Shown here: one piece after another, positions 25,309 through 33,036 of the stretch
Layout of the letters: every line of letters begins with the position of its first letter
Numbering within the stretch: position 1 is the first letter of the stretch
Assembly: GCF_020873895.1 (NCBI RefSeq)
Contig: NZ_JAHWGT010000001.1
Span: forward strand, 1 to 64,000
Source of the DNA: Streptomyces sp. DH12
Lineage (GTDB): Bacteria > Actinomycetota > Actinomycetes > Streptomycetales > Streptomycetaceae
Reading direction: 5' to 3'
DNA length: 64,000 nt
Notes under the pieces: generated by a model
What the model was told of the DNA's origin: nothing
Databases searched by the model: none
Seen by the model: the letters and a program-made list of their open reading frames with translations, nothing else
Made by a program: the position numbers and the translations under genes

Positions 25309-25862
25309 GGCAGCGCGCTCTCGTCGAGCCGCTCCAGGATCTCCCGGACGGTCTCCTCCGGCTCCTGCCCGCCCGTGTCCAGCCACAGGCCGATCCGCGC
25401 GGTGTCCCGTCGGAACACCCGGTCCAGTTCGCGCGCCCCCCACCCCGGCCCGTCGTACGCCTGGTGGGCGCGGCCCGCGTCCCGGCGCAGCACCGCCTCG
25501 GGGCCGGGCGCCAGCACCACCACGTGGCACGGCCGCACGTCCGCGAGGAGGCCGGTGAACCGTTCCAGGTACTCGCCCAGCAGGTTGTCCTCGGCGACCA
25601 CCGTGAACCCCTCGGCCGCGTACGAACGGGTCAGCAGCGCCAGGTGGTTCAGCCGCAGGCCGTACTGGCGCAGGGCCTCCGGGGAGGGGTCCGGCGCCAT
25701 CTCCGCGCGGCCGGTGACCACCATCCGGCGCAGCACGTCGCCCTCGATGAGGACGGCGGGTTCGAAGCGGCGCGCCAGCAGGGCCCCCACGGTGGACTTG
25801 CCGCTGCCGGGGATGCCCGTCACGACGACGACGCGGGGCCCGGCCGGGGGGCGGGCGGTCAC
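25305..25862 (-). CDS. Small P-loop kinase (chloramphenicol-phosphotransferase-like), copy 2
   Basis: The protein has 185 aa. Walker A is GIPGSGKST; LIEGDVLRRMVV and RIGLWLDTGGQ match the first copy at 9251. It is translationally coupled at both ends: its GTG overlaps the glycosyltransferase stop and its own stop overlaps the PPTase start. Phosphorylation of a hydroxyl on an intermediate or on the product is inferred. Confidence 0.75.
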   Translation of the reverse strand: MTARPPAGPRVVVVTGIPGSGKSTVGALLARRFEPAVLIEGDVLRRMVVTGRAEMAPDPSPEALRQYGLRLNHLALLTRSYAAEGFTVVAEDNLLGEYLERFTGLLADVRPCHVVVLAPGPEAVLRRDAGRAHQAYDGPGWGARELDRVFRRDTARIGLWLDTGGQEPEETVREILERLDESALP

Positions 25863-26929
25863 CGGGCGGCGCCGGCGGGGGCCGTCTCGGGCTCGGCCAG
25901 ACCGGTGCCGTGGTGGACCTGCCAGTCCAGCGGCCGGTCGCGCAGCGCCATCAGCTCCACCAGCAGCCGGTTGCCGACCGGTTCGACCTTCTGGAAGACC
26001 CGCTTGACCGCCTTGGTGCCGGTCGGGCCCAGCGCGTCCGGCAGGTACTGCTTGATCTGCTCGAACAGCAGCCACTGGCGGCCCTTGCGGTTCTTGGCGA
26101 CCCGCTCCACGTAGCTGGGCTTGATGCCGTACTTGGCGGCGAAGTGCTTGAGCGTCTCCGCCGTCCAGGCGTCGCTCCAGCGGAGCATGAAGTACGGCAG
26201 GTCGGTGAGGGCGAAGGGCGGCGGCATCCGGTAGGTGATCACGGACTTGGGCTCGAACCACACCGAGCCGCCCGCGTCGAGGACGCGCCGGCTGAAGTCC
26301 AGGTGCTCACGGGTGGTCAGCAGTCCCTCGTCCATCCCGCCGACCTGCTCGAACACCGAGCGGCGCACGAGGGCGCAGTGGAACTCGATGATGTCGCACG
26401 CCTGGCGGCGCAGCGCCTCGTCGGGCAGCTCGGAGACGTGCTTCATGAAGTACCGCTGGGTCTGGGTGAAGTCGCGGGTGCCCCACACCCCGGTGAACTC
26501 CATGTCCCCGCCGGCCATGTGGACCGTCCGCTCCTCCAGCGGCCCGTGCAGGTAGAGCGGGCCGACCATGGCGGCCTTCTCCTCGTCGGCGCAGGCGATC
26601 AGCGGTTCCAGCCAGTGGGGCGTGTACTCCACGTCGTTGTCGAGGAAGACGACGTACTCGCCCTCCGCGTAGCGCAGCCCGATGTTGCGGGCGCAGTTCG
26701 GCGAGACGTACTTGTTCACGCGGACGGCGGTGAAGCCGTGGACGTCGCTCAGCCGGCGCAGCCGCTCCCAGCGCTCCCGGGGGGAGTTGACGTCGACGTA
26801 CACGACCCGGCAGGGGACGTCGGTGTGGGCGTGGAAGCTGCGGAGGGACTCCTCGGCGTAGGAGAACCGCTCGCGGCTGGTGATGATGGCGGTGACGCGG
26901 GGCGAACCGGGCGAGCTGGGCGAGTTCAT
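25859..26929 (-). CDS. Family 2 glycosyltransferase
   Basis: The protein has 356 aa. The N-terminal GT-A fold starts TAIITSRERFSYAEESLRSF, and the metal-binding DxD is Asp97-Asn-Asp99 in VFLDNDVEY. A C-terminal part of about 120 residues is rich in basic and aromatic residues. ATG 26929. It probably transfers a sugar from a nucleotide donor to an acceptor in this pathway. No nucleotide-sugar synthesis genes are seen, so a common donor such as UDP-GlcNAc or UDP-Glc is plausible. Confidence 0.82.
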   Translation of the reverse strand: MNSPSSPGSPRVTAIITSRERFSYAEESLRSFHAHTDVPCRVVYVDVNSPRERWERLRRLSDVHGFTAVRVNKYVSPNCARNIGLRYAEGEYVVFLDNDVEYTPHWLEPLIACADEEKAAMVGPLYLHGPLEERTVHMAGGDMEFTGVWGTRDFTQTQRYFMKHVSELPDEALRRQACDIIEFHCALVRRSVFEQVGGMDEGLLTTREHLDFSRRVLDAGGSVWFEPKSVITYRMPPPFALTDLPYFMLRWSDAWTAETLKHFAAKYGIKPSYVERVAKNRKGRQWLLFEQIKQYLPDALGPTGTKAVKRVFQKVEPVGNRLLVELMALRDRPLDWQVHHGTGLAEPETAPAGAAR

Positions 26930-26987
26930 GGGGTGTCTCCCGTTCGGGTGCGGGCGTCGGGGCGGCCTGTGGCCGGCCGGGACGGCG

Positions 26988-28040
26988 TCATGCGGGCCGT
27001 GCCGTGATCAGTGCGTAGTGGCCGTACACCGGGGTGGCGGCGCAGTCGTCGAAGCCCGCCTTCGCGAGGAGGCCGGCCAGCTCGGGCAGCGTGCGCAGCC
27101 GGCCGCCGGTCATCACCGCCAGGGCCAGCGAGTAGCCGGCGACGGTGGGGGAGAGGCGGGCGGCGTCGTCGGGCACCACCTGGTGGACCAGCAGCCGGCC
27201 GTCGGCGGACAGGCAGGCGCGGGCGCGCTCCAGCAGGGCCCCGCACCGTTCGTCGTCCCAGTCGCTGAGCACGTCGGCGAAGAGCACCCGGTCCTGCCCG
27301 CCCGGCCACGGCTCGGCGAACATGTCACCGGCGCGCAGCCGGACCCGGTCGGCGAGGCCCGCCCCGGCGATGAGCCGGTGGGCCTCCCGCTCCACGACGG
27401 GCAGGTCCAGCACGGTGGCCCGCAGGTGCGGGTTGCGGCGCGCCAGGGCCGTCGCGAAGGTCCCGACGCCGCCGCCCACCTCCAGCAGCGTCCCGCACCC
27501 GGCCAGGTCCAGCCGGGCGGCGAGGGCGGCGGCGGGCGCGGCGGAGTGGGCGTGCATGGCGCGGGCGAACCGCTCGCCGTGGCGCGGGGACCGCTCGTGG
27601 GTCTCCCAGATGCCCTTGCCCCGGTAGCCCTGCGGGCTGCCGGTGGTGACCAGGGCGCGTACGGCGGCGCACCGCTCGTCCCAGCCGAGCCCGAGCATCG
27701 GCCCCCAGTAGGGCGCGGTGCCCGGCAGCAGGAACGCGCGGGTGGACGGTGTCGGGTGATACCGGCCGCCGAGCACCGAGAGGTACCCGAGGGCGGCGAG
27801 GAACTCCAGCAGGACGGAGGTCGCGTGCCGGTCGAGACCGCGTGACGCGGCCAGTTCGCCGGCGCCCGCGGGGGACTCGTCGAGCGCCGCGAACAGGCCG
27901 AGGCGGTCCGCGGCCGCGACCGCCGGCAGCCGGTACTGCGCCATGAAGGTGTCCATCAGCAGCCGGTCGTCGGGGGCCGCGGCGTCCGTGTCGGCGCCCG
28001 GCGGCGGACCGCCGTGGGCGGTGGCGGCGGATGCGGTCAC
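26988..28040 (-). CDS. Methyltransferase of the O-methyltransferase family 2 with altered catalytic site
   Basis: The protein has 350 aa: an N-terminal winged-helix dimerisation domain, then a SAM-binding LLEVGGGVGTFATAL. The segment that normally reads LHDWDDE, with a catalytic His base, here reads LSDWDDE, so the His is Ser. It is either a non-His O-methyltransferase or acts on carbon or nitrogen. GTG start; it overlaps the carrier protein upstream by four bases. Confidence 0.82.
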   Translation of the reverse strand: MTASAATAHGGPPPGADTDAAAPDDRLLMDTFMAQYRLPAVAAADRLGLFAALDESPAGAGELAASRGLDRHATSVLLEFLAALGYLSVLGGRYHPTPSTRAFLLPGTAPYWGPMLGLGWDERCAAVRALVTTGSPQGYRGKGIWETHERSPRHGERFARAMHAHSAAPAAALAARLDLAGCGTLLEVGGGVGTFATALARRNPHLRATVLDLPVVEREAHRLIAGAGLADRVRLRAGDMFAEPWPGGQDRVLFADVLSDWDDERCGALLERARACLSADGRLLVHQVVPDDAARLSPTVAGYSLALAVMTGGRLRTLPELAGLLAKAGFDDCAATPVYGHYALITARPA

Positions 28041-28345
28041 CGGGCCTCCGCGGCGGCCTCGGACACGCGGGCGGCGAGCACGTCCACGAGGTCGCCGACC
28101 GTGGTGTACCGCAGCGGGTCGATGTCGTCGTTCTCGAAGGTCAGGTCATGCTTCTGCTCGAAATGCGTGAACACATAGGCCAGGGTGATGGAATCCAGTC
28201 CGAGCTGACTCATGGGGTCTTTCTCGGCGAGATCCCCGGCCACCTCGTGCGGCGTTTCGCACTGCTCGACGAGAACCGTGCGAACCTCGTCGAGTATGAC
28301 CGTACGATCCGCTGCTCCGGTGCCGTTTCCGCTGCTCATGGCCAT
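28037..28345 (-). CDS. Acyl carrier protein 2
   Basis: The protein has 102 aa with the attachment Ser in SQLGLDSITLAYVF. I chose the ATG at 28345, preceded by GAGGAG at six bases, rather than the next Met two codons on. It is first in the long leftward unit, directly behind a strong promoter. The aromatic-rich second helix (VFTHFEQKHDL) differs from carrier 1, so the two probably serve different partners. Confidence 0.88.
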   Translation of the reverse strand: MAMSSGNGTGAADRTVILDEVRTVLVEQCETPHEVAGDLAEKDPMSQLGLDSITLAYVFTHFEQKHDLTFENDDIDPLRYTTVGDLVDVLAARVSEAAAEAR

Positions 28346-28391
28346 GCTCAGCTCCTCTGTTCGCGGTGTGGCGACGCGGGATCCAGGCCAC

Positions 28392-28420
28392 ACGTTAAGT
28401 CGATCAGTCGTCACTGTCAA
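28392..28420 (-). promoter_or_regulatory. Strong promoter of the core biosynthetic unit
   Basis: On the minus strand, TTGACA (28415-28420) and TAACGT (28392-28397) are separated by exactly 17 bases, a near-consensus HrdB-type promoter. It reads into carrier protein 2 with a leader of about 40 bases. Confidence 0.7.
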
Positions 28421-28430
28421 ACGTTTGCCA
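28415..28430. promoter_or_regulatory. Palindromic operator candidate over the -35 box
   Basis: CAAACGTTTG (28418-28427) is a perfect 10-bp palindrome, extending imperfectly to 16 bp as TG-N-CAAACGTTTG-N-CA. It overlaps the TTGACA box, a typical repressor position. Confidence 0.5.
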
Positions 28431-28575
28431 AAAGGTATCGACAATGCTTCACGGAACATTCAGGGAATGCGGACCCGACCGTGCGGCCCCGGGTTTTCCG
28501 GAGTGTTTTCCGCAAGGTTTCCGCAGGTGTTTTCCCCGGGTTGTGGCGCGCTGGGCGCGAGACCGCCCGGGTGCC

Positions 28576-29631
28576 TCAGGCGAAGGACAGCGCGGGCAGG
28601 GGCCGGCCCTCCCCGAAGCACCACTGCGCCTCGCCGCGCAGCCGCCGCACGAGCCGCGTCCCGTCCCCCGCCGCCGTCGGCCGTCGGGCGCCCGCGTACC
28701 GGCACAGGGCGCCGAGCAGCTCCTCCAGCGCGTCCGCCAGCACGGCGATCTCCTCGTGCGCCATCGCGTACACCCCCTCGGAGCGGAACCGGTGCAGCCC
28801 CAGCAGCAGCAGTCCCAGCTTCTGGGCCCGGGCCGCCGCCGCGAGCGCCGCCGCCGACACCTCGCCCGTACGCGGGTCCTCCGCCCCGGCCAGCGCGTGG
28901 CCCAGCAGGAACAGCTGCGGCTGCACGTCGCCGAGCACCCACACGTCCATGCCCTTGGCCAGCAGCAGCGGCAGCCGCGCCCCCGACCACACCTCGCCGT
29001 GGAAGGCGCGCAGCTCGGCGACGTCCTCGGCGAGGGGGGCGAGCGAGGCCGGTACGAGGCCCTCCGCCAGAGCCTCCGGGCGCCGGTCGTCGGGCGGGGC
29101 GATCCGCTCGACCACCGCGTACCGGGTGCACGCCTCGGCCAGCGCGTCCGTGACGGGCAGGACCCGCCGGTGGCCGTGCTCGGCCGGGGCGTCGGTGTCC
29201 AGCAGGTGCAGCCCGTCCGCGTCCAGCCGGTGCGCGAGGACCATGTGGTGGTGGTAGTGCTCCCTGCCCTCGTGGTCGTCGCCCGGCCAGTGGTGCCCGT
29301 CCGGCATGAGCACCACCGGCCGCCCGGCGCGCAGGAGTTCGGCCACCCGCGGCCACTGGCGCCGGCCGGCACCGATGTCCGCCAGGTGCCAGCGGACCGC
29401 GCAGGCGGGGAACTCGCTCGCCGGGCCGTACCACTCGCCGCGCCGGACCAGGTCGAGCGGGACGGCCAGGCCGCGCGCCACCGCCCCGGCCCCGTACCCG
29501 TGGTGCATCAGGACCGCCTCCACCGAGCGGAGGAAGCACCCCAGCCCGTCCAGGCCGATGTTCTTCCAGCCCAGCGCGTTGGCGGGGTCGAAGCCGTAGG
29601 GGCGGGTGCCCTCGGCGGTCGCGTCGGTCAC
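28576..29631 (-). CDS. BtrH-like cysteine acyltransferase (C39-peptidase-like N-terminus)
   Basis: The protein has 351 aa. The N-terminal 150 residues look like the BtrH N-terminal family: Cys32 in DGLGCFLRSVE, His127-129 in YHHHMVLAH and Asp145/147 in LLDTDAP, consistent with a papain-like triad. In butirosin biosynthesis BtrH moves an acyl group from a carrier protein to an amine of the aminoglycoside. The C-terminal half is helical and unassigned. The GTG start overlaps the GMC oxidoreductase stop. Here it is the best candidate to release the ACP-bound acyl chain onto an amino sugar or cyclitol (inference). Confidence 0.75.
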   Translation of the reverse strand: MTDATAEGTRPYGFDPANALGWKNIGLDGLGCFLRSVEAVLMHHGYGAGAVARGLAVPLDLVRRGEWYGPASEFPACAVRWHLADIGAGRRQWPRVAELLRAGRPVVLMPDGHHWPGDDHEGREHYHHHMVLAHRLDADGLHLLDTDAPAEHGHRRVLPVTDALAEACTRYAVVERIAPPDDRRPEALAEGLVPASLAPLAEDVAELRAFHGEVWSGARLPLLLAKGMDVWVLGDVQPQLFLLGHALAGAEDPRTGEVSAAALAAAARAQKLGLLLLGLHRFRSEGVYAMAHEEIAVLADALEELLGALCRYAGARRPTAAGDGTRLVRRLRGEAQWCFGEGRPLPALSFA

Positions 29632-31319
29632 GTCGTCCTCCTCGTGTTGCGCAGCACGGTGGCCATGATCGTCAGGGTCGGGTTGTGCGCCCCGGAGGTG
29701 GGGAAGAGGCCGCCGTCGGCGACGAAGACGTTGTCCAGCGCGTGCATCCGGCCCACGCCGTCCGTGACGCCGGTGCGCGGGTCGTGGCTCATCCGCAGCC
29801 CCCCGAGCGTGTGGAAGTTGCCGGGCACGGCGCCCGGCTCGCGCGGGAAGGCCCGGGAGCGGGTCTCCGGCACCGCGGCCACCGCGTCGGCGCCCGCCGC
29901 GCGCAGCAGCTCGGCCAGGCGCGGCAGGTAGAAGCGCTGGGCGGCCAGTTCGTGGGCGTGCGGCGCCCAGGAGATCCGCGGCACGGGCACCCCGAGCCAG
30001 TCCCGCACGGTCGGGTCGAGCGCGACGCGGTTCTCCCGCTGGGAGACGTCCTCCCCGTGCATCTGCACCCCCAGCAGCCGGTCCCGCAGGGGGCTCTCGC
30101 GCATCAGCCGCCGGAACGCGCGGCCGTACGGAGTCCCCGCCAGCCTCGGCAGGAGCCGCCGGTACAGGTGGCCCTCCTGCACGGGACCGGGCTGCCCCCC
30201 GCCCAGCTCCACCACCCCGCCCCGCAGGTACGCCAGCCCCGCCGCGCGGGCCGCCCCGCGGGCACCCGGGTGGTCGGGGTCGGCGAAGTCGTCCAGGGCG
30301 TGCGTGATGTTCCGGCCGCGCGCGGAGCGCACCCGCTCGCCGAGGAACAGCCCGTAGGCGACGGAGTACCAGTGGAACATCAGGTGCCGCCCCAGCAGCC
30401 CCGACGGGTCGGGCAGCCCCGACAGCAGCGCCAGCCGGCAGCTCTCCACGGCCGACCCGGCGAGCACCACCCGGTCGGCGGGCAGCTCGGCGCGGCGGCC
30501 CGCGGCGTCCGCGTAGACGACCCCGCGCGCCCGCCGCCCGCCGTGCCGCACCTCGACGGCCGTGGCCAGCGGAACCACCCGCGCCCCGGCGAGCACGGCC
30601 CGGCGCAGGGCGGACAGGGCGCTGCCGCGCGACTGGTTGGGGCAGCCGTAGCCGCAGCAGGCCCCGCAGTCGGTGCACGCCGGACGCCCGCCGTACGGGC
30701 GGGAGTTGGCGGCCATCGGCAGGGGGTAGGGGTGCAGACCCAGCGTCCGCGCGGCCTCCGCGACCCGTACCGACGAGGTCTGGTCCGGGCCCGGCGGCAT
30801 GGGGAAGTCCCGCGCGCGCGGTGAGTGCCGCAGCGTCACCGCCGGCAGCGCGGCCCGGTCGCCCTGCACGCCGAGGAGCGCCTCGGTCTCGTCGTAGTAC
30901 GGGGCGAGTTCGGCGTAGTCGAAAGGCCAGTCGACGACGTCGGCGTCCGGCAGCGGCCCCAGTGCCGACCGCTTGGCGAAGTCGAGGTCCCACAGCCGGG
31001 GCGTCTTGGCGTCCCAGTGCACCGAGCCGCCGCCGACCGCCGCGGGCAGGGCGTTGACGAACCCGGTGGAGGGCGGGCCCGGGAACGCGCGGTCGTCGTA
31101 CACGCGGGGCTCGGCGAGCGGGTCGGGGTACTCGAAGCCCCGGACCGGGCCCTTGATCTCGTCGGTGGAGAAGGCGTGGCGCGGCGCCGGCTCCCGCAGG
31201 TCCTCGAAGTGGTCGGGGCCGCGCTCCAGGACGGTGACGTCCCAACCGGCCTCGGCCAGCACCATGGCGGCCACCGAGCCGCCCGGCCCGCTGCCCACGA
31301 CCACCGCCCGCTCAGCCAC
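29628..31319 (-). CDS. GMC-family FAD oxidoreductase
   Basis: The protein has 563 aa. The FAD motif is VVGSGPGGSVAAMVLAEAG at the N-terminus. A Cys-rich stretch (CTDCGACCGYGC) lies near residue 215. The GMC C-terminus is NFHTLGGLRMSHDPRTG and SGAHNPTLTIMA, with the catalytic His and Asn. The GTG at 31319 overlaps the partner gene by eight bases. Enzymes of this kind with a gluconate-dehydrogenase-type small subunit oxidise sugar or cyclitol alcohols to carbonyls, which would set up an amination site. Confidence 0.85.
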   Translation of the reverse strand: MAERAVVVGSGPGGSVAAMVLAEAGWDVTVLERGPDHFEDLREPAPRHAFSTDEIKGPVRGFEYPDPLAEPRVYDDRAFPGPPSTGFVNALPAAVGGGSVHWDAKTPRLWDLDFAKRSALGPLPDADVVDWPFDYAELAPYYDETEALLGVQGDRAALPAVTLRHSPRARDFPMPPGPDQTSSVRVAEAARTLGLHPYPLPMAANSRPYGGRPACTDCGACCGYGCPNQSRGSALSALRRAVLAGARVVPLATAVEVRHGGRRARGVVYADAAGRRAELPADRVVLAGSAVESCRLALLSGLPDPSGLLGRHLMFHWYSVAYGLFLGERVRSARGRNITHALDDFADPDHPGARGAARAAGLAYLRGGVVELGGGQPGPVQEGHLYRRLLPRLAGTPYGRAFRRLMRESPLRDRLLGVQMHGEDVSQRENRVALDPTVRDWLGVPVPRISWAPHAHELAAQRFYLPRLAELLRAAGADAVAAVPETRSRAFPREPGAVPGNFHTLGGLRMSHDPRTGVTDGVGRMHALDNVFVADGGLFPTSGAHNPTLTIMATVLRNTRRTT

Positions 31320-31992
31320 CGAAGCCCCCCGAGGAGGCGAGCGCCCGGGCCGCCTCCGCGAAGTGGCGCGCGAGGACGGCGACGGGGTCGGCGCCCTCCC
31401 CCTCGTACGGCGCCACCGGGTCGGGCCCGGCGGCCGCGGGGGCGCCGACGCCGGGCAGGCCCAGCGGCGTCGGGCCGGCCTGCCGGGGCCTGCCCCGGTA
31501 GACGGGGTCGCCGTACGTCCCCTCGACGGCGTGGTCGAAGAGCAGGTCGCGGAAGGCCGCCACCCCGCCGTCGCCGAGCGCCCGGTGCCGGACCTCCACC
31601 GGGGCCGCCGCGAAGTCGCCGTCCGCGAGCCGGTCCAGCGCCGCGACCCCGGCGCGGTAGGCCCGGCGCAGAGCGTCGACGCGGCGGAGCCAGCCCACCC
31701 GCTGGGCGGGGGAGAGGGCGAGGAACGAACCGTCCGCGCGGCCGGAGGCGTACACCAGCGGCGGCTCCGCGGCGAACGCGCCGAGCAGCCGGTCGGCGTA
31801 CCGGACGGCGTCGGCCTCGCGGGCGCCGGGGCCGGGCTCGCCCGGCGCGTCGGCCGGGCCCGGGACGAGGAGGGCCATCGCCTCGCGGACCACGTCCGCC
31901 TCGTGCGGGGCGAAGAACAGCCATCCCGTCCCACCCGGCGCCGACTCCCCTACCGCTGTGGGAATTTGATGGTAATCATGGTGTTCGTCCAT
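31312..31992 (-). CDS. Gluconate 2-dehydrogenase subunit 3-like partner protein
   Basis: The protein has 226 aa. The pattern WLFFAPHEADVVREAMALLVPG followed by GAREADAVRYADRLL fits the subunit-3 family that partners GMC-type sugar dehydrogenases. Start ATG 31992 follows AAGGG. The first 20 codons use unusual A/T-rich codons for this genome. No obvious Tat signal was seen, so the complex may be cytosolic here. Confidence 0.75.
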   Translation of the reverse strand: MDEHHDYHQIPTAVGESAPGGTGWLFFAPHEADVVREAMALLVPGPADAPGEPGPGAREADAVRYADRLLGAFAAEPPLVYASGRADGSFLALSPAQRVGWLRRVDALRRAYRAGVAALDRLADGDFAAAPVEVRHRALGDGGVAAFRDLLFDHAVEGTYGDPVYRGRPRQAGPTPLGLPGVGAPAAAGPDPVAPYEGEGADPVAVLARHFAEAARALASSGGFGG

Positions 31993-32019
31993 GTTTGCCC
32001 TTCGGTCAAGGAGACCCGT
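31993..32019. promoter_or_regulatory. 27-bp divergent gap holding two ribosome sites
   Basis: Only 27 bp separate the ATG codons of the subunit-3-like gene (left) and the glycosyltransferase (right). The AAGGG for the left gene and AGGAG for the right gene fill it, so promoters must lie inside the opposite coding regions. Confidence 0.6.
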
Positions 32020-32928
32020 ATGAGTCAGTCCGGAGCCGTCGCCGCCGACAGCGCGCGGGACGCGTTCGCGCTCACCCGCCGGCTGCTCGCCACGAAGGCG
32101 CCCCGCTTCACCGGCGGACACGGAGTGGAGGTGCACAGCCTCGTCTCCTCCGACCACGTGCCGCTCTACCTCTTCGCCGCCAAGTCGCTGGCCCGCTTCT
32201 GGCCGGAGGTGACGCCGGTGGTGCACGACGACGGCACGCTCACCCCGCGCGACACCGAGCGGCTGCGCCGGCACGTGCCCGACGCCCGGATCGTCCCGCG
32301 CGCCGAGGCCGACCGGCGGGTCGAGCGGCTCCTCGCGGACCACCCCACGCTCGCCGCGGTGCGCCGCAACAACGTCCGGATCCTCCAACTGGTCGACTAC
32401 TTCCTGCTCAGCGAGGCGCCCTCGGTGGTCAGCATGGACAGCGACGTGGTGTTCCTGTCCCGCCCGGACGTCCTCGTCGAGTGGGCCGCCGCCGCGCCCG
32501 ACCGGCGCCCCGCCTTCCTCTACTCGCCCGAGTTCGGGTGGGAGCCGCAGGGCGTGCACTGGATAGCCGACCACCTGCCGGGCACCCCGTACGTGCCGTA
32601 CATGTGCTGCGGGTTCGCCGCCGCCGACACGGCCGCCTTCTTCGACGCGGACTTCCTGGAGCGGACCCTCGCCTCCCTGCCGCGCGAGATCAGCTTCGCG
32701 CCCCGCTACGTCACGCAGATGTCGTACTCCCTGCTCGGCGGCCGGCTGGGCGGGGGGCGGACGCGCGATCTCGGCGAGCCCTACCGCTCCGGGCGCCTGG
32801 AATGGCTGCCCGCCATCGACGACCGGGTCATCTGCCACTACTTCGCGTCCCACGAGCGTTCCACCACCTTCGACAACCTGACCGAGGAAGGACCGCTGCT
32901 GGCCCGTGCCATCGGGGCGGGCGGCTGA
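32020..32928 (+). CDS. Glycosyltransferase-like protein (GT8-type nucleotide-diphospho-sugar fold)
   Basis: The protein has 302 aa. The metal-binding DxD is Asp140-Ser-Asp142 in VVSMDSDVVFLSRPD, with YMCCGFAAADTAAFF after it. ATG follows AGGAG. The assignment to a sugar transferase rests on the DxD context and fold-like pattern, so donor and acceptor are unknown. It is the only rightward gene in the right half of the cluster. Confidence 0.65.
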   Translation: MSQSGAVAADSARDAFALTRRLLATKAPRFTGGHGVEVHSLVSSDHVPLYLFAAKSLARFWPEVTPVVHDDGTLTPRDTERLRRHVPDARIVPRAEADRRVERLLADHPTLAAVRRNNVRILQLVDYFLLSEAPSVVSMDSDVVFLSRPDVLVEWAAAAPDRRPAFLYSPEFGWEPQGVHWIADHLPGTPYVPYMCCGFAAADTAAFFDADFLERTLASLPREISFAPRYVTQMSYSLLGGRLGGGRTRDLGEPYRSGRLEWLPAIDDRVICHYFASHERSTTFDNLTEEGPLLARAIGAGG

Positions 32929-32961
32929 CCCCGCGCGGCCCCGCCCGGCCCTCCGGCCCCC

Positions 32962-32993
32962 GGGGCCCCGACCGGAGCGCCGGCCGGGGCCCC
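32962..32993. terminator. Bidirectional terminator between convergent genes
   Basis: GGGGCCCCG-A-CCGG pairs with CCGG-C-CGGGGCCCC around the tetraloop AGCG, a 14-bp stem with one mismatch, between the glycosyltransferase and the Gfo/Idh/MocA gene. Confidence 0.6.
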
Positions 32994-33036
32994 GCGGGCC
33001 CCGGCCCGTCGCCGGGCACCGGCTCCGCCGCGGGGG

